Shown: positions 44,662 to 54,015 of the stretch, piece by piece
Numbering within the stretch: the stretch's first letter is position 1
How the letters are laid out: each line of letters begins with the position of its first letter
Assembly (NCBI GenBank): GCA_015487975.1
Contig: WFOS01000003.1
Location: forward strand, 1-64,000
DNA from: Ardenticatena sp.
GTDB lineage: Bacteria > Chloroflexota > Anaerolineae > Ardenticatenales > Ardenticatenaceae
DNA: 64,000 bases
Direction of reading: 5' to 3'
Position numbers and translations under genes: made by a program
The notes under the pieces: generated by a model
The model's input: only the letters and a program-made list of their open reading frames with translations
What the model was told of the DNA's origin: nothing
Database searches by the model: none

Positions 44662-46923
44662 ATGGCAGTCATCGGTCAGCGAATTCCTCTGCGTGATGGT
44701 GAATCGAAAGCCGCCGGGCGTGTGCAATATGCTGGCGACATTGCATTGCCCGGTCTGTTGCATGCGCGGCTCGTGCTCAGTCCTTACCCGCATGCAACTG
44801 TGCGGGCGATTGACACCCGCGAAGCATTGGCATTTCCCGGCGTAGTGGCTGTTTTCACCGCGGCAGATTTGCCCGACATTGTGCCTTCGTCGCGCCACCG
44901 CCTCATGCTGGCGCGTGAGCGTGTCATGTTTGCCGGCCAACCGGTGGCGCTCGTTGTGGCACGCGATGAAGCCACCGCTCAGGATGCTGCCGACCTGGTG
45001 TTTGTGGACTACGAACCACTGCCCGCAGTTGTAGATGCCGAAACGGCCATGGCTCCTGATGCGCCGCTGGTGTGGCCGGATGGCGTACCCGGCCGCAACG
45101 ATGAAACGGCCGCGGCGCACGGCGCCGACGTTGGCGGCGACGAAGAAAGCACAACGCGCAGCAACATCAGCAACCGCGTGCATTTTTCGCGTGGCGATGC
45201 TGCCCAGGCGTTGGCCGAGGCCGATGTCGTTGTCGAACGCACGTACACCACGTCGCGTGTCCACCAAAATTATCTCGAACCGCAAACGGTTGTTGTACGC
45301 CCCGAACCGCATGGCGTTACCATCTGGACCAGTACACAAGCGCCCTTCTTCGTGCAAAGTGAAGTCGCCGATGTGCTCGGCCTGACCGAAAGCGACGTGC
45401 GCGTGATGGCCACACCGGTTGGGGGCGGTTTTGGCGGAAAATTCTTGCTCTTCGAGCCGCTGGTGGCGCTCGTGGCGCACCGCTTACAGCAGCCCGTGCG
45501 CCTGAAACTGACACGCATGGAAGAACTGCTCGCGACGAAGCCGGCGCCATCGGCACGCATTCACGTGAAGTTGGGGGCACGCCGCGACGGGACAATCACC
45601 GCTTTGCAAGCGCGTTTGCTCTTCGACAGCGGATGCTATCCTGGCACACCGGTAGGCGTGGCAGCGTTTTTGCTCGGAAGCTACTATCGAATCCCAAACG
45701 TGGACATCGAAGGGCTCGAAGTCCTCACCTTCAAAGCGTCGAACGATGCCTACCGTGCCCCAGGTGCCCCACAAGCCACATTTGCCATCGAAAGTGCCAT
45801 GGACGAACTCGCTCAACGGCTCGGCATGGATGCCATCGACCTACGCCTGCGCCATGCGTCACGTACGGGCGATCCGACCATTCGTGGGCGTCCCTGGCCC
45901 TCTATTGGCTTGCGGGACGTGTTGGAAGCCGTGCAGGCACACCCGCTCTGGCAGCACCGCGAGCAGGTGCGTGCCCAAGGGCGGGGTGTGGGCGTGGCTG
46001 TTGGTGGCTGGCCGGGGGGGATCGAACCAGCAGCCGCCACCTGTCTGTTGCAGCGTGATGGGACGTTGACTATCCATGTCGGCTCGGTTGATTTGACTGG
46101 TTCGACAACCGCCTTTGCCCTGATTGCCGCCGAAGTGTTCGACCTGCCGCCCGACAGCGTCCGTATCGTCACGGGCGATACGCTCACAGCCCCCTATGCC
46201 GGTGCGACCGGGGGGAGCAAAATTACCTACACGGTGGGGGCGGCTGTGTTGCAGGCGGTGGAAGAAGCCAAACAGCAGGTGCTTGCCATCGCCGCCGAAG
46301 AACTAGAAGCCGACCCCGCCGACCTTGAATTGCGCGAAGGGGCGGTGCATGTACGAGGCGCGCCGGGGCGCTCGCTCTCGCTGGCTGAAATCGCTGGCAA
46401 GACCATGCGCTTTGGTGGCCGCTACGCCCCTGTGCTGGGACGTGGGCGCACTGCCATTACCGAGCAAGCGCCAGGCTTTTGCGCTCAGCTTGCCGAAGTG
46501 AGTGTGGACTCCGAAACAGGTATGGTGCGTCTGCATCGTCTCGTGCTCGTGCAGGATGTTGGACGGGCCATCAACCCTCTGCTCATCGAAGGGCAAATGA
46601 TGGGTGGTGCTGTGCAGGGGCTTGGCTGGGCATTGCACGAACAGCTGGCCTACGACGAACAGGGGCAGGTGCTGACCGCTTCCTGGATGGATTACAGCGT
46701 ACCGCGCACCCCTCATGTGGCCGATCGGATTGAGTGCTTGCTGGTCGAAGTGCCGTCCGAACATGGGCCCTTTGGGGCACGTGGTGTGGGTGAACCCCCT
46801 GTCGTCGCAACCGCGGCGGCTGTAGCCAATGCCGTGGCGCATGCAACAGGTGTGCGCGTCGCCGACTTGCCCATGACGCCACAACGTGTTTGGCAAGCCA
46901 TGCAACAGGAGAAAACGCCATGA
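44662..46923 (+). CDS. Xanthine dehydrogenase-family molybdopterin-binding subunit
   Basis: 753 residues, the full length of a large molybdenum hydroxylase subunit. Features are RIPLRDGESKAAGRVQYAGD at the start, PVGGGFGGKFLLFEPLVAL, AYRAPGAPQATFAIE, and the catalytic glutamate segment FGARGVGEPPVVATAAAV. The cofactor-binding and active-site elements are intact, so it is probably functional. The [2Fe-2S] and FAD subunits that normally accompany it are not in the window. Substrate unknown: members of the family oxidise purines, aldehydes or CO, and the CoxL-specific loop is not seen. It overlaps the next gene by 4 bp. Confidence 0.88.
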   Translation: MAVIGQRIPLRDGESKAAGRVQYAGDIALPGLLHARLVLSPYPHATVRAIDTREALAFPGVVAVFTAADLPDIVPSSRHRLMLARERVMFAGQPVALVVARDEATAQDAADLVFVDYEPLPAVVDAETAMAPDAPLVWPDGVPGRNDETAAAHGADVGGDEESTTRSNISNRVHFSRGDAAQALAEADVVVERTYTTSRVHQNYLEPQTVVVRPEPHGVTIWTSTQAPFFVQSEVADVLGLTESDVRVMATPVGGGFGGKFLLFEPLVALVAHRLQQPVRLKLTRMEELLATKPAPSARIHVKLGARRDGTITALQARLLFDSGCYPGTPVGVAAFLLGSYYRIPNVDIEGLEVLTFKASNDAYRAPGAPQATFAIESAMDELAQRLGMDAIDLRLRHASRTGDPTIRGRPWPSIGLRDVLEAVQAHPLWQHREQVRAQGRGVGVAVGGWPGGIEPAAATCLLQRDGTLTIHVGSVDLTGSTTAFALIAAEVFDLPPDSVRIVTGDTLTAPYAGATGGSKITYTVGAAVLQAVEEAKQQVLAIAAEELEADPADLELREGAVHVRGAPGRSLSLAEIAGKTMRFGGRYAPVLGRGRTAITEQAPGFCAQLAEVSVDSETGMVRLHRLVLVQDVGRAINPLLIEGQMMGGAVQGLGWALHEQLAYDEQGQVLTASWMDYSVPRTPHVADRIECLLVEVPSEHGPFGARGVGEPPVVATAAAVANAVAHATGVRVADLPMTPQRVWQAMQQEKTP

Positions 46924-47498
46924 ATCGCGCAACGTGGGCACGCTGGCTTTCCATTCTGTTCGATAGTTCGGTCCTCTCGTTGTGGGTCTTTCCACTGGTT
47001 GGCTGGTATGCAGGCGGATGGCGTGGGCTCATCTGGGCATTGGTCGCGTTGTTGCTGTTGAGTGGCATCCCCCTTGCCTACCTGCTTATTGGACGGCGAC
47101 GTGGTTGGGTGTCGGACTTGGAATTGAGCAATCGGCGAGAACGGCCTCGTTTCATTGCCGTCAGCTTGGCAAGCGATCTGCTGGCATTGGTGGTGTTGGG
47201 TGTTGGCGGCGCGCCGCGCTTGGTCTGGACGTTTGCGCTCATCTATGCTTGTTTGGGTGTGAGCATGTTGCTGATTTCCAGTGTCTGGAAAATCAGCTTG
47301 CACATGGTCAGTGTCGCCGGTTTCGCAACAGTACTCACGTATGTGTTTGGGATTTGGGGCACGTTGCTCTATGGGGCGTTGCTGCCAGTGGCGTGGGCAC
47401 GATTGGAGCGGCGCAAGCATACGCCTGCTCAACTCGTCGCTGGCGCGTTGGCGGGGGTTTTCATCCCCGCAGCCGTCCTCTGGTTCATCAGGCCGTAG
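46920..47498 (+). CDS. PAP2-like membrane phosphatase
   Basis: 192 residues from the ATG at 46920, overlapping the previous stop codon (ATGA). Five to six hydrophobic segments are present. The SNRRERPRF stretch after the second pair, WKISLHMVSVAG, and the late WARLERRKHTPAQLVAGALAG resemble the divergent PAP2 family (phosphatidate-phosphatase-like). The spacing and His-containing motifs fit, but the classical PSGH motif is not present, so a catalytic role is uncertain. Confidence 0.6.
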   Translation: MNRATWARWLSILFDSSVLSLWVFPLVGWYAGGWRGLIWALVALLLLSGIPLAYLLIGRRRGWVSDLELSNRRERPRFIAVSLASDLLALVVLGVGGAPRLVWTFALIYACLGVSMLLISSVWKISLHMVSVAGFATVLTYVFGIWGTLLYGALLPVAWARLERRKHTPAQLVAGALAGVFIPAAVLWFIRP

Positions 47499-47508
47499 GA
47501 GTGCAAGC

Positions 47509-49212
47509 ATGCATGTTGATTACCTGACACTGGCTTGCTTGCGCGACGACCTGGACACGTTTCTGGGCGCCCGTGTGCAGCAAGTTGTCTTTCCAGATGA
47601 ATGGAGTGTCGAATTGGAACTCTACGCGGGACGGCGGGCGTATCTGCTTCTCGCTGCGCATCCACAGGACGCCCGCATGCTATTTGTGCCGCAAAAGTTG
47701 CGGCGTGGTTTGGAGTCCGAGCCCCCGTTGCTCCTGTTGCTGCGCAAGTGGGTGCGTGGGGCGCGGCTGGTGGACGTGCGCCAACCCGATTGGGAGCGCG
47801 TGCTGGAATTGCATTTCGAAGGGGAAGCAGGGGCGTGCATGCTCATTGCCGAAATCATGGGGCGGTACAGCAACATCGTGCTGGTGAATGCCGAAGGACG
47901 TGTGCTCGATGCGCTCAAGCGCATTGGTCCCGACCTGAACCGCTACCGCGTCACATTGCCTGGCAAACCCTACGAACCGCCCCCACCACCGGCGGATAAG
48001 TGCCCCCCACTGGACCTGACGCCCGACAGACTGGTGCGGCTCCTGGCGAATGTACCAGCCGACGAAGCGGTGGCACGCCTGCTGCCCCGCTGGTTGTTGG
48101 GTGTCAGCCCCACCGCCGCGCGTGAAGCCGTTTACCGTGCAAGCGGCACAAGCGATGCCACCCCGCCCGAGATCGACCCGGACGCGCTGCTCGATGCCCT
48201 GGTGACGCTCTACCGCCTGCCGGAAACGGGGGCATGGGCACCACATGTGGCGCTGGATGAAGATGGTACCGTCGTCGCATTCGCCCCCTATGAACTCCGT
48301 CACCAGCCATCTCGCGAACCTGTCGAAGACATAAGTACCGCCATGTGGCGCTATTTCAGCGCCCGCCTCGATACCGACCCCTACGCTGCGGCACGCCAGC
48401 ATGTGCGGAAACGGATCGAAGAGGCGCTAGCGCGTGTCGAACGGTCGCTCGAGCAATTGCGTGAGAACCTGGTACCGGAAGAAGAGATAACGCGCGTGCG
48501 CGAAGCAGGTGAGTTGTTGTTAGCGTATCAGTGGCAAATTCCCCGTGGAGCGCGTGACATCACCCTGCCCGATTACGACGGGCAGCCACGCACCATCACG
48601 CTTGACCCTGCGAAAACGCCCGTCGAAAATGCGCGAGCCTACTTCCAGCGCTACGAGAAAATGCGTCGTGCCGCTGACGAAGTGCCAAAGCGCATTGCGG
48701 CACTTGCAACCGAGCGCGATTTTCTGCACCAATTGCTGGCCGACTTGGAACTTGCCGAAGATCGTGCCGAGATCGACGCGGTGCACGATGCACTTCTCGA
48801 AGCCGGCTTTGAGACGACAACCAGGCGGCGCAAAAGTGTCCCTTCGGGACGGCCATTGCGCTTCAAGGTGGACGGCCTGCCCGTCTACGTCGGGCGCAAT
48901 GCTCGCCAGAACGATGAGGTCACGTTCAAACGCGCCTCGCCTGATGATTTGTGGTTTCACGTGCGTGGTATGCCTGGGGCACATGTCATCCTGAAAAATG
49001 CAGGCCGTCCTGTGCCGCAAGGTGTGATTGAGCGGGTGGCGAGCCTGGCCGCCTGGTATTCGCCAGCACGCAAGGGGGGCGGCACGGTGCTGGTGGATTA
49101 CACCGAACGGCGGTATGTGCGCCGTGTACCAGGGAAACATCCTGGCCTGGTCACCTACCGTAACGAACAGACCGTGTGGGCAACACCACGCCCCCCTGAT
49201 GAAGTTGTGTAA
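47509..49212 (+). CDS. rqcH: Ribosome-associated quality-control protein RqcH (NFACT family)
   Basis: 567 residues from the ATG at 47509, with AGGAG upstream. The NFACT-N domain shows MLIAEIMGRYSNIVLVN. Helix-hairpin and coiled-coil regions occupy the middle (VRKRIEEALARVERSLEQL). The C-terminal NFACT-R part has PVYVGRNARQNDEVTFKRA and DDLWFHVRGMPGAHVILK. Bacterial RqcH binds stalled 50S-nascent-chain complexes and adds alanine tails for degradation; older names are FbpA-like fibronectin-binding protein. It stands 10 bp after the PAP2-like gene. Confidence 0.93.
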   Translation: MHVDYLTLACLRDDLDTFLGARVQQVVFPDEWSVELELYAGRRAYLLLAAHPQDARMLFVPQKLRRGLESEPPLLLLLRKWVRGARLVDVRQPDWERVLELHFEGEAGACMLIAEIMGRYSNIVLVNAEGRVLDALKRIGPDLNRYRVTLPGKPYEPPPPPADKCPPLDLTPDRLVRLLANVPADEAVARLLPRWLLGVSPTAAREAVYRASGTSDATPPEIDPDALLDALVTLYRLPETGAWAPHVALDEDGTVVAFAPYELRHQPSREPVEDISTAMWRYFSARLDTDPYAAARQHVRKRIEEALARVERSLEQLRENLVPEEEITRVREAGELLLAYQWQIPRGARDITLPDYDGQPRTITLDPAKTPVENARAYFQRYEKMRRAADEVPKRIAALATERDFLHQLLADLELAEDRAEIDAVHDALLEAGFETTTRRRKSVPSGRPLRFKVDGLPVYVGRNARQNDEVTFKRASPDDLWFHVRGMPGAHVILKNAGRPVPQGVIERVASLAAWYSPARKGGGTVLVDYTERRYVRRVPGKHPGLVTYRNEQTVWATPRPPDEVV

Positions 49213-49344
49213 GCATTGAAAGCGTCCCTCTCGTCGAACAAAGCGGCACTGCGATCGCGTGTGCCGTTTTGTAATTCAATCTGTAATGTTCGGTCGATAT
49301 CGTAAGCCATGCGACAATCACACATAGCATAGAAGGAGTAACCA

Positions 49345-49752
49345 ATGGGTGTAACCTTGCGTGAACTTCGTGGCATGACCCCGCAGATCGAAACGAAACT
49401 CAAAGCACTAGGGGTCAAAAATAGTGATGACCTGCTTGCCATGGCGAAAACGCCCGCGGCACGTCGTGACTTGGCGGCAAAATTGGGAGTAGATCCGAGT
49501 GTCGTGCTTGAATTGGCGAACCGTGCTGATCTGGCACGTATCCACGGTATTGGCGGTGTCTATTCCGACTTGCTAGAAGCGGCGGGTGTAGATACGGTGA
49601 AGGAACTGGCACGCCGTAACCCGAAAAACTTACATGCAACCATCATCACTCTGAATACCGCAAAACGGCTCGCCGGGCGTGTTCCCTCGCTCAAAATGGT
49701 CACGACATGGGTCGAGCAGGCGAAAACATTGCCCCCTGCTCTCGAATATTGA
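49345..49752 (+). CDS. DUF4332 helix-hairpin-helix protein
   Basis: 135 residues with repeated helix-hairpin-helix elements: LRGMTPQIETKLKALGVKNSDDL, then RIHGIGGVYSDLLEAAGVDTVKEL. These match DUF4332, small proteins of unknown function with DNA-binding-like HhH pairs. The start follows AAGGAG. A strong bidirectional terminator ends it. No partner is apparent. Confidence 0.85.
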   Translation: MGVTLRELRGMTPQIETKLKALGVKNSDDLLAMAKTPAARRDLAAKLGVDPSVVLELANRADLARIHGIGGVYSDLLEAAGVDTVKELARRNPKNLHATIITLNTAKRLAGRVPSLKMVTTWVEQAKTLPPALEY

Positions 49753-49771
49753 ACCTGCCTTGCTCTGATGC

Positions 49772-49803
49772 AAAAAGCGGTCTCTTTATCGAGACCGCTT
49801 TTT
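49772..49803. terminator. Bidirectional terminator
   Basis: AAAAAGCGGTCTC and GAGACCGCTTTTT form a 13-bp perfect stem between the DUF4332 gene (+) and the response-regulator ATPase gene (-), serving both. Confidence 0.9.
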
Positions 49804-49827
49804 ACGTTCGTCATCGCGCTGGCTGTT

Positions 49828-51033
49828 TTACCGCCACAACAGTTGGCGTAGCCCACTCCCCTTGGAGCTTTGTTCGACTGTCTGGGTGATGATTTTATCG
49901 GCCATGCGGCGAATTTGTTGTGCGAACGGATGCTTGGGACGGTCGAGCACGATAGGCACCCCACGGTTGACCGAGAGGGCCACAGGCCGCCCTCCACTTC
50001 CAAATTGAAAGGCAATCGGCTTACCAAGCGAACGCTCGATTTCACGCGGCTGGACGCCGACGTTGGAATCAGCACGGTTGAGGAGCAAATGGACGCTCTC
50101 TGCGTTCATCTCCAGTTTATCAACCAGTTCCAGGAAGCGACTGGCATTCTTGATTGTGCCTACTTCTGGCGTAATTACCAGCATGATATCGTGGGCATTT
50201 TCCAGCGATACGAGCGTACGTTCATCGTAGCTTGATTGACAATCAATCAACACGTAGTCATACGCTGTTGTCAGATAGGTGATAATGGCCTGAACATGGT
50301 CGGGGCGTACCAGTTCCGCTTCTTCGGGGAAGAAGGGGTTGAGCAGAACGCGCACGTTACTTTTTTTGTGCGTAATCAGTGCGGATTCGATGGCTTCAGG
50401 TGAAAACGTGGGGCTTTGAATAATATCAATGATGGAAACTGTCGGTGGAATATTCAAATGAACACCGACCGTGCCAAAATAAAAATCGGCATCCATGATC
50501 GCCACGCTTTGTCCGGATTGCTCGCGCAGCGCAATTGCCAGATTGACCAGCAGTGTTGTCTTACCAACACCCCCTTTGGGGCCAAAGAAGCAAATCACGC
50601 GCCCTTCCTTTTCAACGGCCCTTTCGGGCTCAACCATCCGCATCCCATACACGCGCGAGAGAAGGGCTTTGACACGCAGTAACAGCTCTTCGGGGCTGAA
50701 AGGTTTGGCAAGGTAATCATCCGCACCCGCTTCGAACCCAGCAATTTTGTCGCTGATATCACTCTTGGCGCTGACAATCAGGATAGGAACACGCATAATG
50801 GTGGGGGTCGAACGAATTTGACGTGTCAATATCAGGCCATCGATTCCCTTCAACATAACATCGATGATGACCAGATCGGGCTCGTATTGAATGGCTTTTT
50901 CGTGTGCGTCAGGCCCGCTTTCACTCATGATGACGTTGTAGCCTTCCTGGATCAACGTCCAGCGAATGAGCTTGGCTGAGGCGGGGTCGTCTTCGACGAC
51001 GAGAATAAGGGGCACGGTTCGTTCGGATGCCAT
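49828..51033 (-). CDS. Response-regulator receiver fused to a CpaE/MinD-like ATPase
   Basis: 401 residues from the ATG at 51033 (GAGGAGA upstream). Receiver domain about 8-125: VVEDD, phospho-acceptor D58 in VIIDVMLKG, the conserved K in YLAKPFSPEE. A MinD/ParA-type ATPase follows from about 145, with deviant Walker A GPKGGVGKTT (151-160) and IMDADFYFGTVGVHL. The layout matches CpaE/TadZ, which places Flp-type pili, but the true receiver domain (not degenerate) suggests phospho-control. No pilus genes are in the window. Probably located at a cell pole or membrane. Confidence 0.88.
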   Translation of the reverse strand: MASERTVPLILVVEDDPASAKLIRWTLIQEGYNVIMSESGPDAHEKAIQYEPDLVIIDVMLKGIDGLILTRQIRSTPTIMRVPILIVSAKSDISDKIAGFEAGADDYLAKPFSPEELLLRVKALLSRVYGMRMVEPERAVEKEGRVICFFGPKGGVGKTTLLVNLAIALREQSGQSVAIMDADFYFGTVGVHLNIPPTVSIIDIIQSPTFSPEAIESALITHKKSNVRVLLNPFFPEEAELVRPDHVQAIITYLTTAYDYVLIDCQSSYDERTLVSLENAHDIMLVITPEVGTIKNASRFLELVDKLEMNAESVHLLLNRADSNVGVQPREIERSLGKPIAFQFGSGGRPVALSVNRGVPIVLDRPKHPFAQQIRRMADKIITQTVEQSSKGSGLRQLLWR

Positions 51034-51227
51034 ATTGAAATCTCCTCTCAACGTTTCGCCTTCGCCTTTTGGTATGTCAACGATTGTAGGCGGACTACAA
51101 GGGGCTTCGAATATCATACTAAGATGAAAACATTACAATTTGTATAACAATTGCAAAATAAACGAAGAAGGGGCGGGCTCTTCTCTTCAAATAAACGCAA
51201 TCATATGCCCTTTTCGGCCAAAATGCG

Positions 51228-51256
51228 TTTGGGGAAATGCAGTGCCTGTGTATAAT
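51228..51256 (+). promoter_or_regulatory. Candidate promoter of tex
   Basis: A perfect TATAAT (51251-51256) with TTTGGG (51228-51233) at 17 bp. The start codon lies 35 bp after the -10. Confidence 0.5.
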
Positions 51257-51291
51257 CCGCGCGCTTCTGCTCGCGTATCAACCAACTTACG

Positions 51292-53451
51292 ATGGGTATG
51301 CAGACGATGGACACACTTATTCAGCGTATCGCAGAAGATTTGGGATTGCGTGAATCCCAAGTATCTGGTGCCGTGCGCTTGTTGGACGAAGGCAATACGA
51401 TTCCTTTTATCGCCCGCTACCGCAAAGAAGTCACAGGTCTGTTGGATGAAGAACAGTTGCGTGCGGTAGCGGCGCGGCTTGATTACTTACGCACCCTCGA
51501 ATCGCGGAAACAAACGGTGCTGGCTTCGATTGCCGAACAAGGAAAACTTACCGAAGAACTACGGGCTGCGATCGAAGCAGCGCAAACCTTGCAAGAAGTG
51601 GAAGACCTCTACCTGCCATACAAGCCCAAGCGACGGACACGTGCCACTGTTGCCCGCGAGCGTGGGTTGGAACCACTGGCCGACCGTATCCTGGCGCAAC
51701 CAGACAGCGGTGACCCGCAGGCAGCAGCGGCGGAATACCTGTCTGAAGAAGTGCCCGATATCGAAGCCGCCCTGGCAGGTGCCCGCGATATTGTGGCCGA
51801 AGTTGTGGCTGAGACAGCGACGGTGCGGCAGTTGGTGCGCGAACGTTTGCAGAGAGAAGCCCTGTTGCGTGTCGAATGTACCGATGAATCTGCCGACCCA
51901 CAGCGCAAATACGCGCTCTACTATGACTTTCGGGCACCTGTGCGTGAATTGCAAGCCCATCAGGTGCTGGCGATCAATCGTGGCGAAAAAGAAGGCGTTT
52001 TACGCGTCACCTTCGAACTGGATACCGACCGCCTGGTAGAAGAGATTGCTACATTGAGCGGTTTGCAACCAACATCGCCATTTGCGGGTGAATTTCAGGC
52101 TGCTGTCGAAGATGGCTTCTACCGCCTGATTGCGCCATCGGTCGAACGCGAAGTGCGACGCTTGCTCACCGAAAGCGCTGATACAGCAGCAATTGCCACC
52201 TTCGAGGAAAACCTGCGTAACTTGCTTTTACAACCGCCGCTCAGAGGGGCAACTGTCTTGGGGATCGACCCCGGATATCGTACAGGGTGCAAGGTCGCCG
52301 TATGCGATCCCACAGGCAAAGTCCTGACCACAGGCACGATTTACCCACACGAGCCACAAAAGCAGTGGCAAGAAGCCAAAGCAACGCTGCGTCACTGGAT
52401 TGAAGCCTACCACGTACGAGCGATTGCGATCGGCAATGGAACTGCCAGCCGCGAAACCGAAACATTGGTTGCCGAACTGCTAGGCGAACTCGAAGGCGAG
52501 ACGGCCTATGCCATTGTCAATGAGGCGGGTGCTAGTGTCTATTCGGCGTCACCGTTGGCTCGCCAGGAATTACCCGACCTCGATGTTTCGCTGCGTGGCG
52601 CTGTTTCGATTGCCCGCCGCTTGCAAGACCCCCTCGCCGAACTAGTGAAAATAGACCCCAAGAGCATTGGTGTGGGCCTGTATCAGCATGATGTCGATCA
52701 GAAAGCGCTAGCCGAGGCATTGGATGCCGTGGTCGAATCCGTGGTGAACAGTGTGGGCGTGAATGTCAACACCGCCTCGCCTGCCTTGTTGCAACGAGTG
52801 GCTGGCTTGACAAAACGCACAGCGGCAAACATTGTTGCCCATCGCAATGAACATGGTCCCTTCCGCTCTCGCCAGGCATTGCTTGAAGTAAAGGGGCTAG
52901 GCCCCAAAGCCTTCGAACAGGCGGCGGGGTTTTTGCGCATTCCTGATGGCGAAAACCCACTCGACAACACGGCGATCCACCCCGAAAGCTATCCTGTGGT
53001 TGAAAAATTGCTTGCTGCATATGGCGAAACCGACATCAGTCCGGAAACCTTGCGTCGCTTACCGATTGCCGACTTGAAAGCACGTGTCCCTGAACTGGCA
53101 GCGCAGCTTGGCGTGGGCGAACCAACCTTGCACGACATTTTGGATGCGCTTGCCAAACCAGGGCGCGATCCACGCGACGACCTGCCGCCGCCGATTTTGC
53201 GACGTGATGTGTTGAGCATGGATGATTTGCGCGAGGGAATGGTGTTGCAAGGCACCGTGCGCAATGTTGTGGCGTTTGGGGCATTTGTGGATATTGGCGT
53301 CAAGCAGGATGGTCTGGTGCATATTTCGGAAATGTCCGATCGGTTTGTGCGCAATCCACACGACATTGTGCGCGTGGGGGATGTTGTCAAAGTGCGTGTG
53401 CTGAGTGTGGACAAAGAACGAGGGCGCATTGCGCTCAGTATGCGGCTGTAA
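51292..53451 (+). CDS. tex: Tex-family S1 RNA-binding transcription accessory protein
   Basis: 719 residues (714 if the ATG at 51307 is used; no clear ribosome site favours either). Tex N-terminal region: LLDEGNTIPFIARYRKEVTGLLDEEQL. A YqgF/RuvX-like fold has VLGIDPGYRTGCKVAV (about 325). HhH domains contain VNSVGVNVNTASPALLQRVAG. A C-terminal S1 domain has LREGMVLQGTVRNVVAFGAFVDIG and QDGLVHISEMSDRFV. Tex binds nucleic acid and acts on transcription and RNA turnover. The protein is complete. Confidence 0.95.
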   Translation: MGMQTMDTLIQRIAEDLGLRESQVSGAVRLLDEGNTIPFIARYRKEVTGLLDEEQLRAVAARLDYLRTLESRKQTVLASIAEQGKLTEELRAAIEAAQTLQEVEDLYLPYKPKRRTRATVARERGLEPLADRILAQPDSGDPQAAAAEYLSEEVPDIEAALAGARDIVAEVVAETATVRQLVRERLQREALLRVECTDESADPQRKYALYYDFRAPVRELQAHQVLAINRGEKEGVLRVTFELDTDRLVEEIATLSGLQPTSPFAGEFQAAVEDGFYRLIAPSVEREVRRLLTESADTAAIATFEENLRNLLLQPPLRGATVLGIDPGYRTGCKVAVCDPTGKVLTTGTIYPHEPQKQWQEAKATLRHWIEAYHVRAIAIGNGTASRETETLVAELLGELEGETAYAIVNEAGASVYSASPLARQELPDLDVSLRGAVSIARRLQDPLAELVKIDPKSIGVGLYQHDVDQKALAEALDAVVESVVNSVGVNVNTASPALLQRVAGLTKRTAANIVAHRNEHGPFRSRQALLEVKGLGPKAFEQAAGFLRIPDGENPLDNTAIHPESYPVVEKLLAAYGETDISPETLRRLPIADLKARVPELAAQLGVGEPTLHDILDALAKPGRDPRDDLPPPILRRDVLSMDDLREGMVLQGTVRNVVAFGAFVDIGVKQDGLVHISEMSDRFVRNPHDIVRVGDVVKVRVLSVDKERGRIALSMRL

Positions 53452-53481
53452 CACGCGCAGTCGGATATGTGTCGAGAACAA

Positions 53482-53510
53482 AAAAGTGGCGACCCTGAGT
53501 CGCCACTTTT
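53482..53510. terminator. Bidirectional terminator between tex and the antitoxin-like gene
   Basis: AAAAGTGGCGAC (53482-53493) pairs with GTCGCCACTTTT (53499-53510); 12-bp stem, 5-nt loop, between two convergent genes. Confidence 0.9.
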
Positions 53511-53526
53511 GGGTGTGCGGCTTCTT

Positions 53527-53817
53527 TTATGATGCGGCAGCTTTGGTGTCCGATGCACTCTCTTCTTCTGTTTCGTCTTCTGGTTGTAACTCAGCCAGAC
53601 GATCGTGGAGAGCTTCAATCTGATTTTCCATTTCGGTGAGTGTGTCTTGTAACGTCTGGAACTGGTTGACATCCAGCAGCACGGCAACGGCGCGTCCGTA
53701 CTGAGTAATGACCAGTGGGCGCTGCGTTTCGCGGATTTTTTTGATCACTTCCGCGGCACGCAAACGCAGTTCCGAGATAGGAAGCACATCTTCGACTAAG
53801 TCAATACGCGTTGCCAT
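53527..53817 (-). CDS. Phd/YefM-type antitoxin, no adjacent toxin
   Basis: 96 residues. The first 60 match the Phd/YefM antitoxin fold: LPISELRLRAAEVIKKIRET followed by RPLVITQYGRAVAVLLDVNQFQTL. A longer coiled-coil and acidic tail (MENQIEALHDRLAELQPEDE) replaces the usual toxin-binding peptide. No toxin gene lies on either side: upstream is the unrelated membrane protein operon and downstream the tex terminator. It may neutralise a distant toxin or act as a plain regulator. Confidence 0.82.
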   Translation of the reverse strand: MATRIDLVEDVLPISELRLRAAEVIKKIRETQRPLVITQYGRAVAVLLDVNQFQTLQDTLTEMENQIEALHDRLAELQPEDETEEESASDTKAAAS

Positions 53818-53975
53818 TGCCCATCCTTTCGTCCAGAGCCTGCATCACGTCGCTGTTGGGTATGTGTCGAAATTGTATCATGTGGCATTGCAAGATGTCA
53901 AGCAAAATTTTACCCATTTTTGGGTACAACTTTTGTGCCACCAGTCAAAAAATTGAAAACTTCTGCTCGCACCAA

Positions 53976-54001
53976 AAAAGGCGGCCACGTGGCCGCCTTT
54001 T
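53976..54001 (-). terminator. Terminator of the ECF sigma operon
   Basis: AAAAGGCGGCCAC (53976-53988) and its exact complement GTGGCCGCCTTTT (53989-54001) form a perfect palindrome, followed on the minus strand by further T residues. It lies 14 bp after the stop of the last gene of the operon. Confidence 0.85.
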
Positions 54002-54015
54002 GGAGGAGGGTGTGC

